Source: Posidonia oceanica
Taxonomy: Eukaryota; Streptophyta; Magnoliopsida; Alismatales; Posidoniaceae
Assembly (NCBI GenBank): GCA_037176725.1
Contig: JAZBRS010000037.1
Coordinates: 11,798,001-11,862,000 of the forward strand
Direction: 5' to 3'
Length of the DNA: 64,000 bases
Position numbers and translations under genes: made by a program
Notes under the pieces: generated by a model
Told to the model about the DNA's origin: nothing
The model's input: the letters and a program-made list of their open reading frames with translations, nothing else
Database searches by the model: none
Shown: piece by piece, positions 12,548 through 22,200 of the stretch
Layout: each line of letters opens with the position of its first letter
How positions within the stretch are numbered: the first letter of the stretch is position 1

Positions 12548-12629
12548 GATGGGGTGTCAACAGATGCCCCTCCCTGAGCGAGGACAAGCGGAGCGCGGCC
12601 GCTGCTCAGGGTTGACAAGACACCCCATC
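12548..12629. repeat. Inverted repeat spanning the LTR/3' UTR boundary
   Basis: GATGGGGTGTC at 12548-12558, inside the LTR tip, is exactly complementary in reverse to GACACCCCATC at 12619-12629. Nested within it, CCCTGAGC at 12572-12579 pairs with GCTCAGGG at 12604-12611. The LTR end and the purine tract lie inside this 82-base structure. Confidence 0.8.
12563..12577 (-). promoter_or_regulatory. Polypurine tract-like site before the 3' LTR of body B
   Basis: The minus strand reads CAGGGAGGGGCATC directly before TGTTGACACC. A purine run just ahead of the 3' LTR primes plus-strand DNA synthesis in LTR retrotransposons. Its presence supports reading 12562-6716 as the 3' LTR of body B. Four bases separate the purines from the LTR. 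Confidence 0.6.
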
Positions 12630-13105
12630 TGACCGGCGGGAGCAGCGGTTTGCTATGGGCGTGAGCTACTTATTCGGCGGATGCACCGAAGATCGTAGCC
12701 CGTTGCCGCAATGCAAGATGCCAGTGCAGATGGATGCTGTGCTGTGTGTATGCATGCTGATGCGAGTGCAATGCAAGAGTTAGTATAAAAGTTAGTGCAG
12801 CTATAAGAAAATGCTGATGCTGTGCAAGTGATACTGGAGTAATATGCAGTGCTAGCTAAGAAAGTGCAGGGATGATGCAGGAGAAATGATAAAAAGGTGC
12901 GATGTGGCGCGAATATCTGGCAGGGAGGCCAGACTTGCACGACAAAGCGAAGGAAAACAGGGTGCAGCTGGTCCCCGCCCGGGGAGCGAGCTAGCAGAGA
13001 GAAGAGAAAGGGGCACGAGGGGAGAGAGGCCAACTCTCCTATCACAGGAAGGGGATGCGTGACTTTGTCTTCCTGGGACAAGGTCACACCAAAAAGGAAA
13101 AAAAA

Positions 13106-14125
13106 ATGATAAGGTGACGGGCTTATCGTCCGGATAGTTTACGGTCCTATCAACCGGGAGTGACAGTTTACGGTCCTGTCAACCGGAGGCAGTTGTGAGT
13201 GATAGTTACTGGATATCAGCCGTATAACATGGTTGTGGGATAGTTTACAGTCCTATCAACTGGCGGATAGTTTACAGACCTATCAACTGGCGGATAGTTT
13301 ACAGACCTATCAACTGGCGGATAGTTTACAGACCTATCAACTGGAAGCCACAAACCATGAGGGATAGTTACTGGATATCAGCCGTATAACGCAATGCCGG
13401 ATAGTTTACAGTCTATCATCTGGAGCGACAGTTTACGGTCCTGTCAACCGGTGGATAGTTTACAGACCTATCAACTGGAGGATAGTTTACAGTCCTATCA
13501 ACTGGAAACGGCATTGCGAGGGACAGTTACTGGATGTCAGCCGTATAACATGATTGCGCGTGGTAGTTTACAGTCCTACCAACTGGCAGATAGTTTACAG
13601 ACCTATCAACTGGAGCGACAGTTTACGGTCCTGTCAACCGGTGGATAGTTTACAGACCTATCAACTGGAAACGCGCAATGATGAGGGATAGTTACTGGAT
13701 ATCAGCCGTATAATGCAATTGCTGGTGATAGTTTAGGAGTATCAGCCTAACGACAGTTTACGGTCCTGTCAACCGGTGGATAGTTTACAGACCTATCAAC
13801 TGGAGGATAGTTTACAGTCCTATCAACTGGAAACCGCAATTGCAAGGGACAGTTACTGGATGTCAGCCGTATAACGTAATTGCACGCGATAGTTTACAGA
13901 CCTATCAACTGGAGCGACAGTTTACGGTCCTGTCAACCGGTGGATAGTTTACAGACCTATCAACTGGAAAAGTGCAATTACGAGGGACAGTTACTGAATG
14001 TCAGCCGTATAACACAACTGCGGGCCGACCATGGATCGACCAGAAGATAGTTTAGGAATATCAGCCTGAGATAGTTTCGGATATCAGCCTAGCACGAGTG
14101 ATTGATAGATGATAGTTTAGGAATA
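13106..14125. repeat. Tandem array of about 27-base hairpin units
   Basis: Units such as GATAGTTTACAGTCCTATC followed by AACTGG repeat every 23-27 bases (for example starting at 13266 and 13293). They are mixed with units GATAGTTACTGGATATCAGCC, and the word GCCGTATAAC recurs about every 160 bases, giving a higher-order period. Each unit holds a short inverted repeat, and the arms vary together: GATAG/CTATC, GACAG/CTGTC and GGTAG/CTACC all occur. Confidence 0.85.
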
Positions 14126-14164
14126 TCAACCTGAGAGTGATTGATTGATTGATAAGAGGGGGCA

Positions 14165-14648
14165 AGATCATGATGAGAATGATAAGATATCGGACTTATC
14201 GACCGGCAAAGAGGGGATGAGGTAATGATGAGAAGTTGATCTAAAGAGGGGGATGAGATCATGATGAGAAGTTAAGCTAAAGAGGGGGACGAGATCATGA
14301 TGAGAAGCTAAGCTAAAGAGGGAGATGGGATCATGATGAGAAATTAATCTAAAGAGGGGGATGAGATCATGATGAGAAATTAAGCTAAAGAGGGAGATGA
14401 GATCATGATGAGAAGTTAAGCTAAAGAGGGGGATGAGATCATGATGAGAAGTGAAGCTAAAGAGGGGGATGAGATCATGATGAGAAATTAATCTAAAGAG
14501 GGGGATGAGATCATGATGAGAAATTAAGCTAAAGAGGGAGATGAGATCATGATGAGAAGTGTTGATTGATAAGATATCGGACTTATCGGCCGGCAAAGAG
14601 GGGATGAGGGAATGATGAGAATGATAAGATATCGGACTTATCGACCGG
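14165..14648. repeat. Tandem array of 36-base units
   Basis: About ten copies of a 36-base unit with core GAGATCATGATGAGAA and spacer AGCTAAAGAGGG. The unit contains the 8-base palindrome ATCATGAT. It is bordered by hairpins GATAAG...CTTATC at 14181-14200, 14568-14587 and 14623-14642. The 142-codon frame on the minus strand is the repeat read through. Confidence 0.85.
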
Positions 14649-14686
14649 CAAAGAAGGGATAAGGGAATGATGAGAAGAAATCATCC

Positions 14687-14778
14687 CATGACGCCAGGAA
14701 CGTCATAGGGGAAAGAGGGAAAGAATGATACCAAGGGGCGATCAAAAGATGCCCCTGGTGTCGGGATGACACCAGGGG
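14687..14778. other. Hairpin module, B copy 1
   Basis: CCCCTGGTGTC (14752-14762) and GACACCAGGGG (14768-14778) form a perfect 11-base inverted repeat with a 5-base loop. On the sense (minus) strand it is followed by GCATCTTTT. A second inverted repeat ATGACG...CGTCAT lies at about 14687-14706. The same module recurs at 15330-15383 and in element C at 33770-33863. Confidence 0.8.
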
Positions 14779-14829
14779 TTGGCCAGCGCGTCCTTGACAT
14801 CGAAAGCAGAGAGTGATGACAAGAGTGTC

Positions 14830-15610
14830 GTGCTTGTCAGACGAGTAGTTTGGGGTACCAGCCCGCAAGGGACTCAGCTGAGGGCGATCAGCTGGGGACT
14901 CAGCTGGGGGTGACCAGCCGAGAAGAGTGTCAGGTTGACGGACCTTTCGCCGAGCAGTTTGGGATGCCAGCCCGCAGAGATAATGATCCAGCTGGGGGCG
15001 ACCAACTGGGGACTCGACTGGGGATGACCAGCCGAGAAGAGTGTCAGGTTGACGGACCTTTCGCCGAGCAGTTTGGGGTGCCAGCCCACAGAGATAATGA
15101 TCCAGCTGGGGGCGACCAACTGGGGACTCGACTGGGGATGACCAGCCGAGAAGAGTGTCAGGTTGACGGACCTTTCGCCGAGCAGTTTGGGGTGCCAGCC
15201 CGCAGAGAACTCAGCTGGGGGCGACCAACTGGGGACTCGACTGGGGATGACCAGCCGAGAAGAGTGTCAGGTTGACGGACCTTTCGCCGAGCAGTTTAGG
15301 GTGCCAGCCCACAGAGAACTCAGCTGGGGATGATACTACAGGGCGGCCAAAAGATGCCCCTGGTATCAGGATGATACCAGGGGATGGCCGATGCGCCCCT
15401 GGCATCAGGATGCAAAGATAGATAAGCGAGTGGATGGAAGATAGGTTGACGGACCCATCGCCGAGCAGTTTGGGGTGCCAGCCCGCAAGGGACTCAGCTG
15501 AGGATGAACAGCTGAGGAGGATGACAGGTTGACGGACCTTTCGCCGGGCAGTTTGGGGTGCCAGCCCGCAGAGGACAGCAGTCCAGCCGGGGATGACCAG
15601 CTGGGGACGC
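14830..15610. repeat. Tandem array of 114-base units
   Basis: About four full units at 14830-15330 and roughly one and a half more at 15430-15610, interrupted by hairpin module copy 2. The unit includes GTCAGGTTGACGGACC, TTTCGCCGAGCAGTTT and GGGGTGCCAGCCC. Within it GGCAGTTTGGGGTGCC and GGTA-like variants keep pairing ends. Related single units flank the far side of the satellite in element C (43978-44085). Frames of 141-162 codons here are repeat artefacts. Confidence 0.85.
15330..15383. other. Hairpin module, B copy 2
   Basis: CCCCTGGTATCA (15357-15368) and TGATACCAGGGG (15372-15383) are a perfect 12-base inverted repeat with a 3-base loop. Compared with copy 1, an A-T pair in the stem is replaced by G-C, so pairing is preserved. 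On the sense strand GCATCTTTTGGCCGCCCTG follows, as in element C. Confidence 0.85.
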
Positions 15611-15881
15611 CGGACGGCGGAGCTTGATGTCGCGGGCCCGCAGATGCTCTGGGCCCCGGATTGGGTGCTGAGGACTTCGCCGCGTTGGGATGTCTGCAAG
15701 TCTGATTAGAGGGCCCAAGATAATGATGATGATGATATGCAATGCAGCAAAGAGTCTTGATGTGCAAACAGAAAGCAGAAACAGTTTCCATTGATATGAT
15801 CTTGATAAGTACAATGCCTGCGGCAGGCCAGAAATGTACAGCACAATTTGAAAGAAGACCACATGATGGTCGCACAAGGGC

Positions 15882-17084
15882 CTAGTCAACTCGGGCCCTC
15901 TTTGGCTGCCTGGAGTCGGGGAATAGGGGGCCGTCTGGCGGGACTTCAGTAATTGGCCAGAGCTGTCGGACTTCAGCTTCATAATCAGGAGTGCATCCTG
16001 TACTTCTCACAGCTGCAATGTCTGTAGATTGGACCCCATGCTGCATCAGACTAGCAAGCTTCTTGGTTGGGGCAGTGGTGCTGAGAGGATAAGTCTGCAG
16101 AAGCTCGGGCGCTGTACTGTCAATGAAGGCGCCCTGCTGGAAGCCGAACTGGCGCATGACCCTGATTGGATGGTACTCTACGCCTGCTGTGAAGCCTGGA
16201 AGAATGATCAGCCGCGTGTCACGCGCGCTGAAGAAGATTGTGAATGGCTCTGCTGCAGAGGGAACGATGCGCCAGATCACAGCGTCGTCAGTCAGTGCTG
16301 ACAGCCTCTCGTACTCGTCTTTGACGCTCTTGTCTACTCTGGTTCGGGCGCTGCTGCAGTAGGCTTCGAAGGCATGCACTTGAGGGCGTAGGAAGTCCAT
16401 TTCTAAGTGCGCGGTCAGCCAGACTTGTATAAGTGCTCCGCAACCGTGGAAGTGGCGGCAGCGATGAGAAATGCGGTCCAGCCCGCGATAAGTCTCTGCC
16501 AAGACAACTGGTGCCAGATCTATGTGCTGGGTCACCACAGCTAGTGCAATTTCTGCGACCTCGATGGCCACTGTCAGTCGGCCATGAGTAAAGATCAGCT
16601 CGCCCAGAAAGCGGATGACGAATCCTCGGAGCCACAACTCATCTCCGAGGTCAGCGCGCTTGTTCAAAATATCATCAAAGTGTGCAAGGCGAAGCATGGG
16701 CTCTGGTCCACTGGTGCAGATTAGCTTCTGTTGGCAGTTTTGAGTGGAGAGCCCAGTCAGCTGGCTCAGGACCTGGAGGTATCCGTCGCGCCTCATGAAA
16801 ACAGGCGGTCCCAAGATCTTTGAAAAGCCACAGACCCGACGCACCTCTTCCAGTGTAGGTGTCAGCTCAGTCTTGTTGAAACGGAAGACATGGTGCGCCG
16901 GCTTCCAGAATCTCGCGGCGGCACACAGAAGGTGGCGGCTGACCTCCACATCAGCAGCCTCTAGCAGCTTGGTTGGTATACCCCACAGGCGCAACTTTTC
17001 ACAGTCCTGTTGTGTGAGCCTGCTGATCCATTCTTGCAGGGTTTCCGAGCAGTGTGCGGGAGTCAGCAGAGTAGGAAAACCCAT
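15882..17084 (-). CDS. Extra ORF of Tat/Ogre element, DUF7745 / plant-mobile-domain-like protein, 400 aa
   Basis: An intact 400-codon frame. The start chosen is the ATG at 17084-17082 (MGFPTLLTP) because element C starts at the homologous ATG and both give exactly 1203 bases; an in-frame ATG 55 codons upstream is less likely. The fold-typical motifs are ARFWKPAHHVFRF (57-69), ELTPTLEEV (73-81), GDELWLRGFVIRFLGELIF (147-165) and APVVLAETYRG (191-201). The C-terminus is basic (PKRARVD), possibly a nuclear localisation signal. It has no catalytic motif I recognise. Such extra ORFs between integrase and the 3' LTR are known in Tat-lineage elements; their function is not known. It is in sense with pol, lies 1.48 kb beyond integrase and would need splicing or a separate transcript. 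The 68% identity to the C copy over the first 60 residues is a manual count. Confidence 0.8.
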   Translation of the reverse strand: MGFPTLLTPAHCSETLQEWISRLTQQDCEKLRLWGIPTKLLEAADVEVSRHLLCAAARFWKPAHHVFRFNKTELTPTLEEVRRVCGFSKILGPPVFMRRDGYLQVLSQLTGLSTQNCQQKLICTSGPEPMLRLAHFDDILNKRADLGDELWLRGFVIRFLGELIFTHGRLTVAIEVAEIALAVVTQHIDLAPVVLAETYRGLDRISHRCRHFHGCGALIQVWLTAHLEMDFLRPQVHAFEAYCSSARTRVDKSVKDEYERLSALTDDAVIWRIVPSAAEPFTIFFSARDTRLIILPGFTAGVEYHPIRVMRQFGFQQGAFIDSTAPELLQTYPLSTTAPTKKLASLMQHGVQSTDIAAVRSTGCTPDYEAEVRQLWPITEVPPDGPLFPDSRQPKRARVD

Positions 17085-18563
17085 TATACTGGTTGCAGAA
17101 GACAGGCTGATTACTGCAAGGCTTGAGGTACCTGCTATCAATAAACAGTCAGATCTCGCAGGCGTGTAATCTTTGACAACAAGCAGAAACTGAGACTGAA
17201 AATGTAGTTCCAATATGCATCTAGGCAAAGTGATAACAGAACATAGCAATTGAGCACTGATAAGCAGGGGGATTCTGCAGCAGCCTTGCGGACACGGGGG
17301 CGAGGGTTGGTAGGAAATCTGGACCAGTGCAGCTTGAGTGTCGTCGATGTGCCTCTGCTGGGGAGAAGTACTGCCTCAGGACCTGAGCGTGTTGCAGAGC
17401 GGAGAGATTGGCGGAAGGGGAAAGGAAAGAAGGAAGATGCATGAATGCAAGATGCTAGTGATATGCTTATGAGGATGAATATTATTGGATGAATAAGTAT
17501 GCTTGAATGGATGGATATGCTTGGGTGGATGGGTATGCTTGAGTGCCCTCAGCGTACGGAGTGCTTTGGTGCCTGCTGCAGAGGAAGGGAGTGGTCCTTG
17601 ACTCACTGGGCCCTACTCAGACTCTCGGCTTATTGGTGGCGCTCCGGAACAGGTTATTGGCATTATACAGGTGGTGATGTGGTGAGGACAGGCTACTGGC
17701 TGCACTCTCAGGACCTACACCTATTCTTTCAGCCCTCTTTTTTTTTGAAAGGTTTCTCCCTCATAGGTATGCAGTCTTTCTCTGCCCCTAGCTAGGAGAA
17801 GGTATGTGTTTGCTCTTAGGAGGATGTAGTAGACCCCTTTTCCAGGCTTGACATGCTGGGGATCTCTAGTAAAGTATGGGGGATAACGGTGCCTGTGTTT
17901 TTTTTGGGCTACCTTTGCCCTTTTCTTCTTCCTTTTTTTTTTTGTTTTGCTTGCTTTTCTCCTTTTTTGTTTTTGTTTTTGTTCTATCTCTTTTTTTCTT
18001 TTTTTGCTTGATCTTTTTTCCCTTCTTTTTTTCAGGCTTTTGCTATCCCCATTCTGGTGGCAAAAGAAGGGTGCTTGAATTGTAATGGATTTAGGCTTTG
18101 GGTCTGCTGTGTGATGGGTAGAAGGAGCAAGGTTAGACTGCACACCCCTATCTCTAGGGCCGGCTTCTGTCTTCGTCTTCTGTTCCTTAGAGGTGCCCAA
18201 ACCTAGATGTCTATTCTCACTTTTTTCAAGCTCACAACCTAACATTTTTTTCTCCCTCAGAGGTGTATGTCCTTGTGAGATTGGGCAGTTCGCCTGTCCT
18301 TATTGGTGGTGGCTCCCTCACTCGCTAAGACATCTAAGTAGTGCCAGGTGAGGCAGGGTGACTCTTTCCAGAGCAGGCAAGCACTTCCGGTTGTCATCAC
18401 CGGGCAGAAGATGCAATGCTTGAGAGGATGACGATGATGATTTGAAAAGAAAGAATGCAAGAGTTGAAAGGATGACGATGATGATTTGAAGTAGAGTTGA
18501 AGCAAGAAGGCGAGAATGCAAGTGCAGGTGGGAGAAGGGCATCTGCAACGGGGCCGCTTTCGG
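17085..18563 (-). other. Body B region between integrase and extra ORF
   Basis: No convincing ORF. On the minus strand it holds an A-rich stretch (17925-18040), a TCATCATCGTCATCC-type short duplication (18425-18490) and a small repeat of ATGCTTGAATGGATGGAT type (17490-17540). A piece around 18120-18190 matches the C 3' region at 30720-30760. TCTTCTGCA precedes the extra-ORF ATG in both elements and could be part of a splice acceptor; this is inference. Confidence 0.6.
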
Positions 18564-19230
18564 CTACTGATAGTATTTCTTCAGATAGCAGAGGTTGACG
18601 GGCTCAGACTGCTCGACCTGGTCCATATCCTCAAGAGTTACAGCGCCTCCCGAAAAGATCTGCTTGACCACAAAGGGGCCACGCCAATTGGGTCGGAATT
18701 TCCCTCGACCGTCAGGCAAATGAATGGCGTGCAAGACAAGGTCCCCTGGCTGGAAGCTTCTGGGCTGGACCTTCTTCAAGAATGCTCTGGCCATCCGCTT
18801 CTGATAGCAGTGAGCGTTGTGCATGACTTGCAATCTGCGCTCATCAATCAGGTTCAGTTGGACGCAGCGATCTTCGACCCATTCTGCTTCTTCCAACTCA
18901 GCTTCCTGCAGGATCCGCAGGGAGGGGATCTCCACTTCAACAGGTAACACCGCTTCCATGCCGTACACCAGAGAGTACGGGGTGGCTCCTGTAGAGGTCC
19001 GGATTGATGTCCTGTACGCCCAGAGCGCGTACGGGAGCTTGTCGTGCCAATCCTTGTGGATTTCTGCCATTTTCTTCAGGATCTTGACAATGTTCTTGTT
19101 TGCAGATTCCACTGCTCCGTTCATCTGTGGCCGATAAGGCGAGGATCGATGGTGCTTGATCTTGAGACTTTGCAGGTATTCTTCGATCCTTTTGGCAATG
19201 AAGTTTGTGCCATTATCAGAGATCGTGCAA
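18564..19230 (-). pseudogene. Body B integrase, C-terminal half only
   Basis: The frame begins abruptly at TISDNGTNF, the second catalytic Asp region of integrase, passes the catalytic Glu in NGAVESANKN and runs through SPYRPQMNG, HDKLPYALWAYRTS, YGMEAVLPVEVEIPS and the C-terminal SH3-like part (FQPGDLVL, KFRPNWRGPF) to a natural stop TAG at 18566-18564 after CYLKKYYQ. It has no internal stop and is better preserved than the homologous part of C. Everything upstream (gag, protease, RT, RNase H, integrase N-terminus) is missing: at 19224-19230 the coding sequence is fused to LTR sequence. Integrase would insert the DNA copy into the genome; this piece alone cannot act. Confidence 0.9.
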
Positions 19231-22200
19231 GGAATTAAACGTGCTGTCTAAGTGCTCAGCAGCGCTGTCTGTGTTCTGAACCGGGCGAAACTTGGCTCGT
19301 GAGAACTCCAGGCAGTAAGCATCACTGCCCTATATGCAAATGCGGGCGATAAAACAAAACAACGGTGATAACCGGCAATGCGGGCGACATGCGAGAGGAG
19401 ACAACGTAAAACACGCAAAACGGGGTGAGAAGCGAAGTCGACACGCAAAACGATACAAGAAACGAGGCAAGGACGTGAAATAGTGCAAGAAACGAAGTCG
19501 ACACGCAAAATGGTGCAAGAAACAAAGCGAGCATGCAAAACGGTGCGAGAAACAAAGCGGGCACGCAAAACGGTGCAAGAAACAAAGCAGGCACGCAAAA
19601 TGGTGCAAGAAACAAGGTCGGGCACGCAAAACGGTGCAAGAAACAAAGTCGGTGCAAGAAACAAAGCGGCACGTAAAACGGTGTAAGAAACAAAGCGGCA
19701 CACAAAACGGTGCAAGAAACAAAGCGACACGTAAAACGGTGCAAGAAATAAAACGGCACGCAAAACGGTGCGAGAAACAAAGCGGCACGCAAAACGGTGC
19801 AAGAAACAAAGTCGGGCACGCAAAACGGTGCGAGAAATAAAACGGCACGCAAAACGGTGCGAGAAACAAAGCGGACACGCAAAATGGTGCAAGAAACGTA
19901 GTGGCACGCAAAACGGTGCGAAAAACGGACGAAATAGAGCATGTAAAAGCCATGCATTGCGAATGATATGCAAAAGATACTGCCGAAGTTCAAGAGGACT
20001 TACCTTGGAAATCTGATGCCTGATCTGAAATCTGATTGGTCCATGCTGAAGAGCGCTCCGCCGGGGTCGCCCAGGTAGCTTAGTTGAGAAGATCCAACGG
20101 CCGGATCTAAAGATATTCAGACTTCAAGCCAGGAGGCCAGAACAAGGGAGAAGAAGGGATCTAAGTGCAAAAAGGGGGCCTAGGGGTGTGCAGAACAGGT
20201 TCTCCCACGTAAATGAGAGCTAAGGATGCTCAGGTGTGTGCAAGAGATGCCAGATGCAAGAATGCATAAATGCAATGCGTGCAGAATGCAAGAAAAGACT
20301 TAGGGACGATTTTTCAGAAAACCAGGGACTTACATGCAATTTTGAAAAAATGGGGGTCTGAATGCAAGGATTTTGAAAGGTTAGAGGCTTTTATGCAAGG
20401 TTTTTGGGAACGGAGGGCCTGAGTGCAATTTTACAAAATACAGGGTTCAAAATGCAAATTTTCAGGGTAGCCATGCATCAGGACAAGTTTTGAAATCAAA
20501 TGGTAGGTTGGCATGCAATTTTGAAATTAACAGGGTCCAAAATGCAATTGGAATGCAAATAGGGGACCTATATGCAATTTTTCAAACATGTAGGGTCTAA
20601 AATGCAATTTTATAAGCAAAATATGCATTTAAATGATTTTTATAAGCATGCAGAGGACCTATGTGCAATTTTCAAATCATGTAGGGTCAAAAATGCAATT
20701 TTATAAGCAAAATATGCATTTAAATGACAGGCAGAGGGCTAATATGCAATTTTCAAATCATGCAGAGTCAAAAATGCAATTTTATAAGCAAAATATGCAT
20801 TTAAATGTATGCTGTGCATGATGAAGGACCTATATGCAAAAATCAGATAATGCAAGGGAAAATAATGCAATGCAGTAAGAAAAATTAAAAAAATAAAACC
20901 TAAGTTAGCAGATCAGAGGATTAAATTGCAAATAAGAAAAGCAATAGGGACCCGAAATGCAATATAGCAAGGTAAAATTAAAGCATTAAATTAGATTAAC
21001 TACTGGGGGACTAAGATGCAATAATATAAAGCGAGAGGACCAGAACTTAAACAGGATACTGAAGAGAAGCACTGTAGAAGGACCAACATGTAATTAGCTG
21101 ATTTTTTGAGTTTTCCATGCAATATCATAAGATCAACATACGAAATTAAATGAATGATCAACAAGAGCAGGACCTGAATGCAATAAACCAAAAACAGAGA
21201 CCGAAAATGCAATTTAATAACAAAATATCTTAGTAAATAGAAAATAAATGCACAGTAAAATCACAGACTGACGGCCACTGTAGCAGTTGCTACCAGTGGC
21301 CGTCGAGGGAGAAGGAAGGACGTCGGAGACGCGCTGATCGGCGGGCGATGCTCTCCGGAGCTCGGCGGAGGTCTGGGCTGCGTCGGGGAGCGGCGACGGG
21401 GCTCGAAGCGGGCCGGAGGAGACGTCGGAGTACTGCAGAGCTGTCCGGAGGTGCTGCAGTCGGGAGCGGCGACGTCGTGGCATTCTGAGGCCACTGGAGC
21501 ACTCCTGGGTGTCGAGCGGTTCTCGAGGGATGGTCAGCGGCCGGTTCTGCAACTGCTTCGACGATTCGAGCTCAGAGCTCGCCGGAGAAGACGAAGTCGC
21601 CGGCGACGACGACTCGGAGCAGGAGGGAGTAGAACCTAGAACTAAGGGGCGGAAAAGCAAGAAGGGGAAGAAACTAGACTAATGGGAGAAGGAAGCACCT
21701 GATTTGGCGTCCGGAGTGTCCCCCCGACGTGGGTGGCTTCTGCAGAGGTCGGCGAGGGTCGTCCGGCTGATGCAGGCGTCGTCGATGGCTCGCGGACGCT
21801 TAGAGTGGCTCCACGCAGTCTTCCGAAGCTCGCTAAGCGCTTGGAAGGAAGTTCTGAAGCTCGACGGAAGAAGTGGCACTTTTGGGTTCAACAGAGACTG
21901 CCGGAGGTGGGAGGAGGATTTTGTCGCCCCTCAGGCTGAATGGAGGGTGCTGGTGGACTTCTGAGTGTCTGGTAAAGGTTGCTGGAGGGTTGAATTGGGC
22001 AGTGGAGGTCTAGAAAGGGAGTTTGCTGGTGTGTTGATTTTTGAGCAGAAAACTGGGTAGGTGTTTGTGGTGGGTTGTCGAAGTGGTGGTGGGTTGCTAG
22101 GCTGAAGGCCGGGTGGTCTGAGAAGATGGTGTTCAGGTGAGTTGAAGGGAGGATTTTGGAATGGATTGGAGGTCTGTGGGGTTGGAAATTTTGGGAAAGG

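Larger units (their letters stand above)
6716..12562 (-). mobile_element. Full-length Tat/Ogre LTR (5.85 kb) shared by bodies A and B
   Basis: On the minus strand it begins TGTTGACACCCC (12562) and ends CGATCGGGATCGCTACA (6716), giving TG...CA ends. Its start matches the LTR tips at 24417 and 34202, and its end matches the solo LTR end at 39070. Order on the minus strand: A-rich region with 'aaaccctag' motifs, a purine/pyrimidine-skewed stretch (about 11900-12150), a very AT-rich segment, a GC-rich segment rich in CCGGAG (about 9300-10800), a long stretch rich in ATGCAA (8200-9200), a minisatellite, then the conserved block near the 3' end. ORFs on either strand here, the longest 241 codons at 10312-11037 on the plus strand, resemble nothing and follow base skew. 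Confidence 0.85.
12563..15881 (-). other. Body B 3' UTR, hypervariable and repeat-rich
   Basis: This region between the extra ORF and the 3' LTR holds three unrelated tandem-repeat families plus single-copy hairpins, listed separately. The part at 12630-13105 is not clearly tandem. Plant Tat/Ogre elements are known for hypervariable tandem repeats at this place. Repeat-derived open frames on both strands, up to about 160 codons, have no independent support as genes. Confidence 0.75.

Noticed and set aside
14168..15699. Frames of 141-162 codons in the B 3' UTR
   Set aside because: Periods of 36 and 114 bases are multiples of three and create apparent repeat proteins; no homologue is recognised and the opposite strand is open too.
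17925..18045. Poly-T-rich tract as an mRNA-derived poly(A) tail
   Set aside because: It is interrupted and lies within the element's internal region in both homologous copies as A-rich DNA, without a target duplication.
19248..19993. Minus-strand frames of 207-241 codons rich in Phe, Cys, Ala
   Set aside because: They are read-through of the LTR minisatellite; three overlapping frames are open at once.
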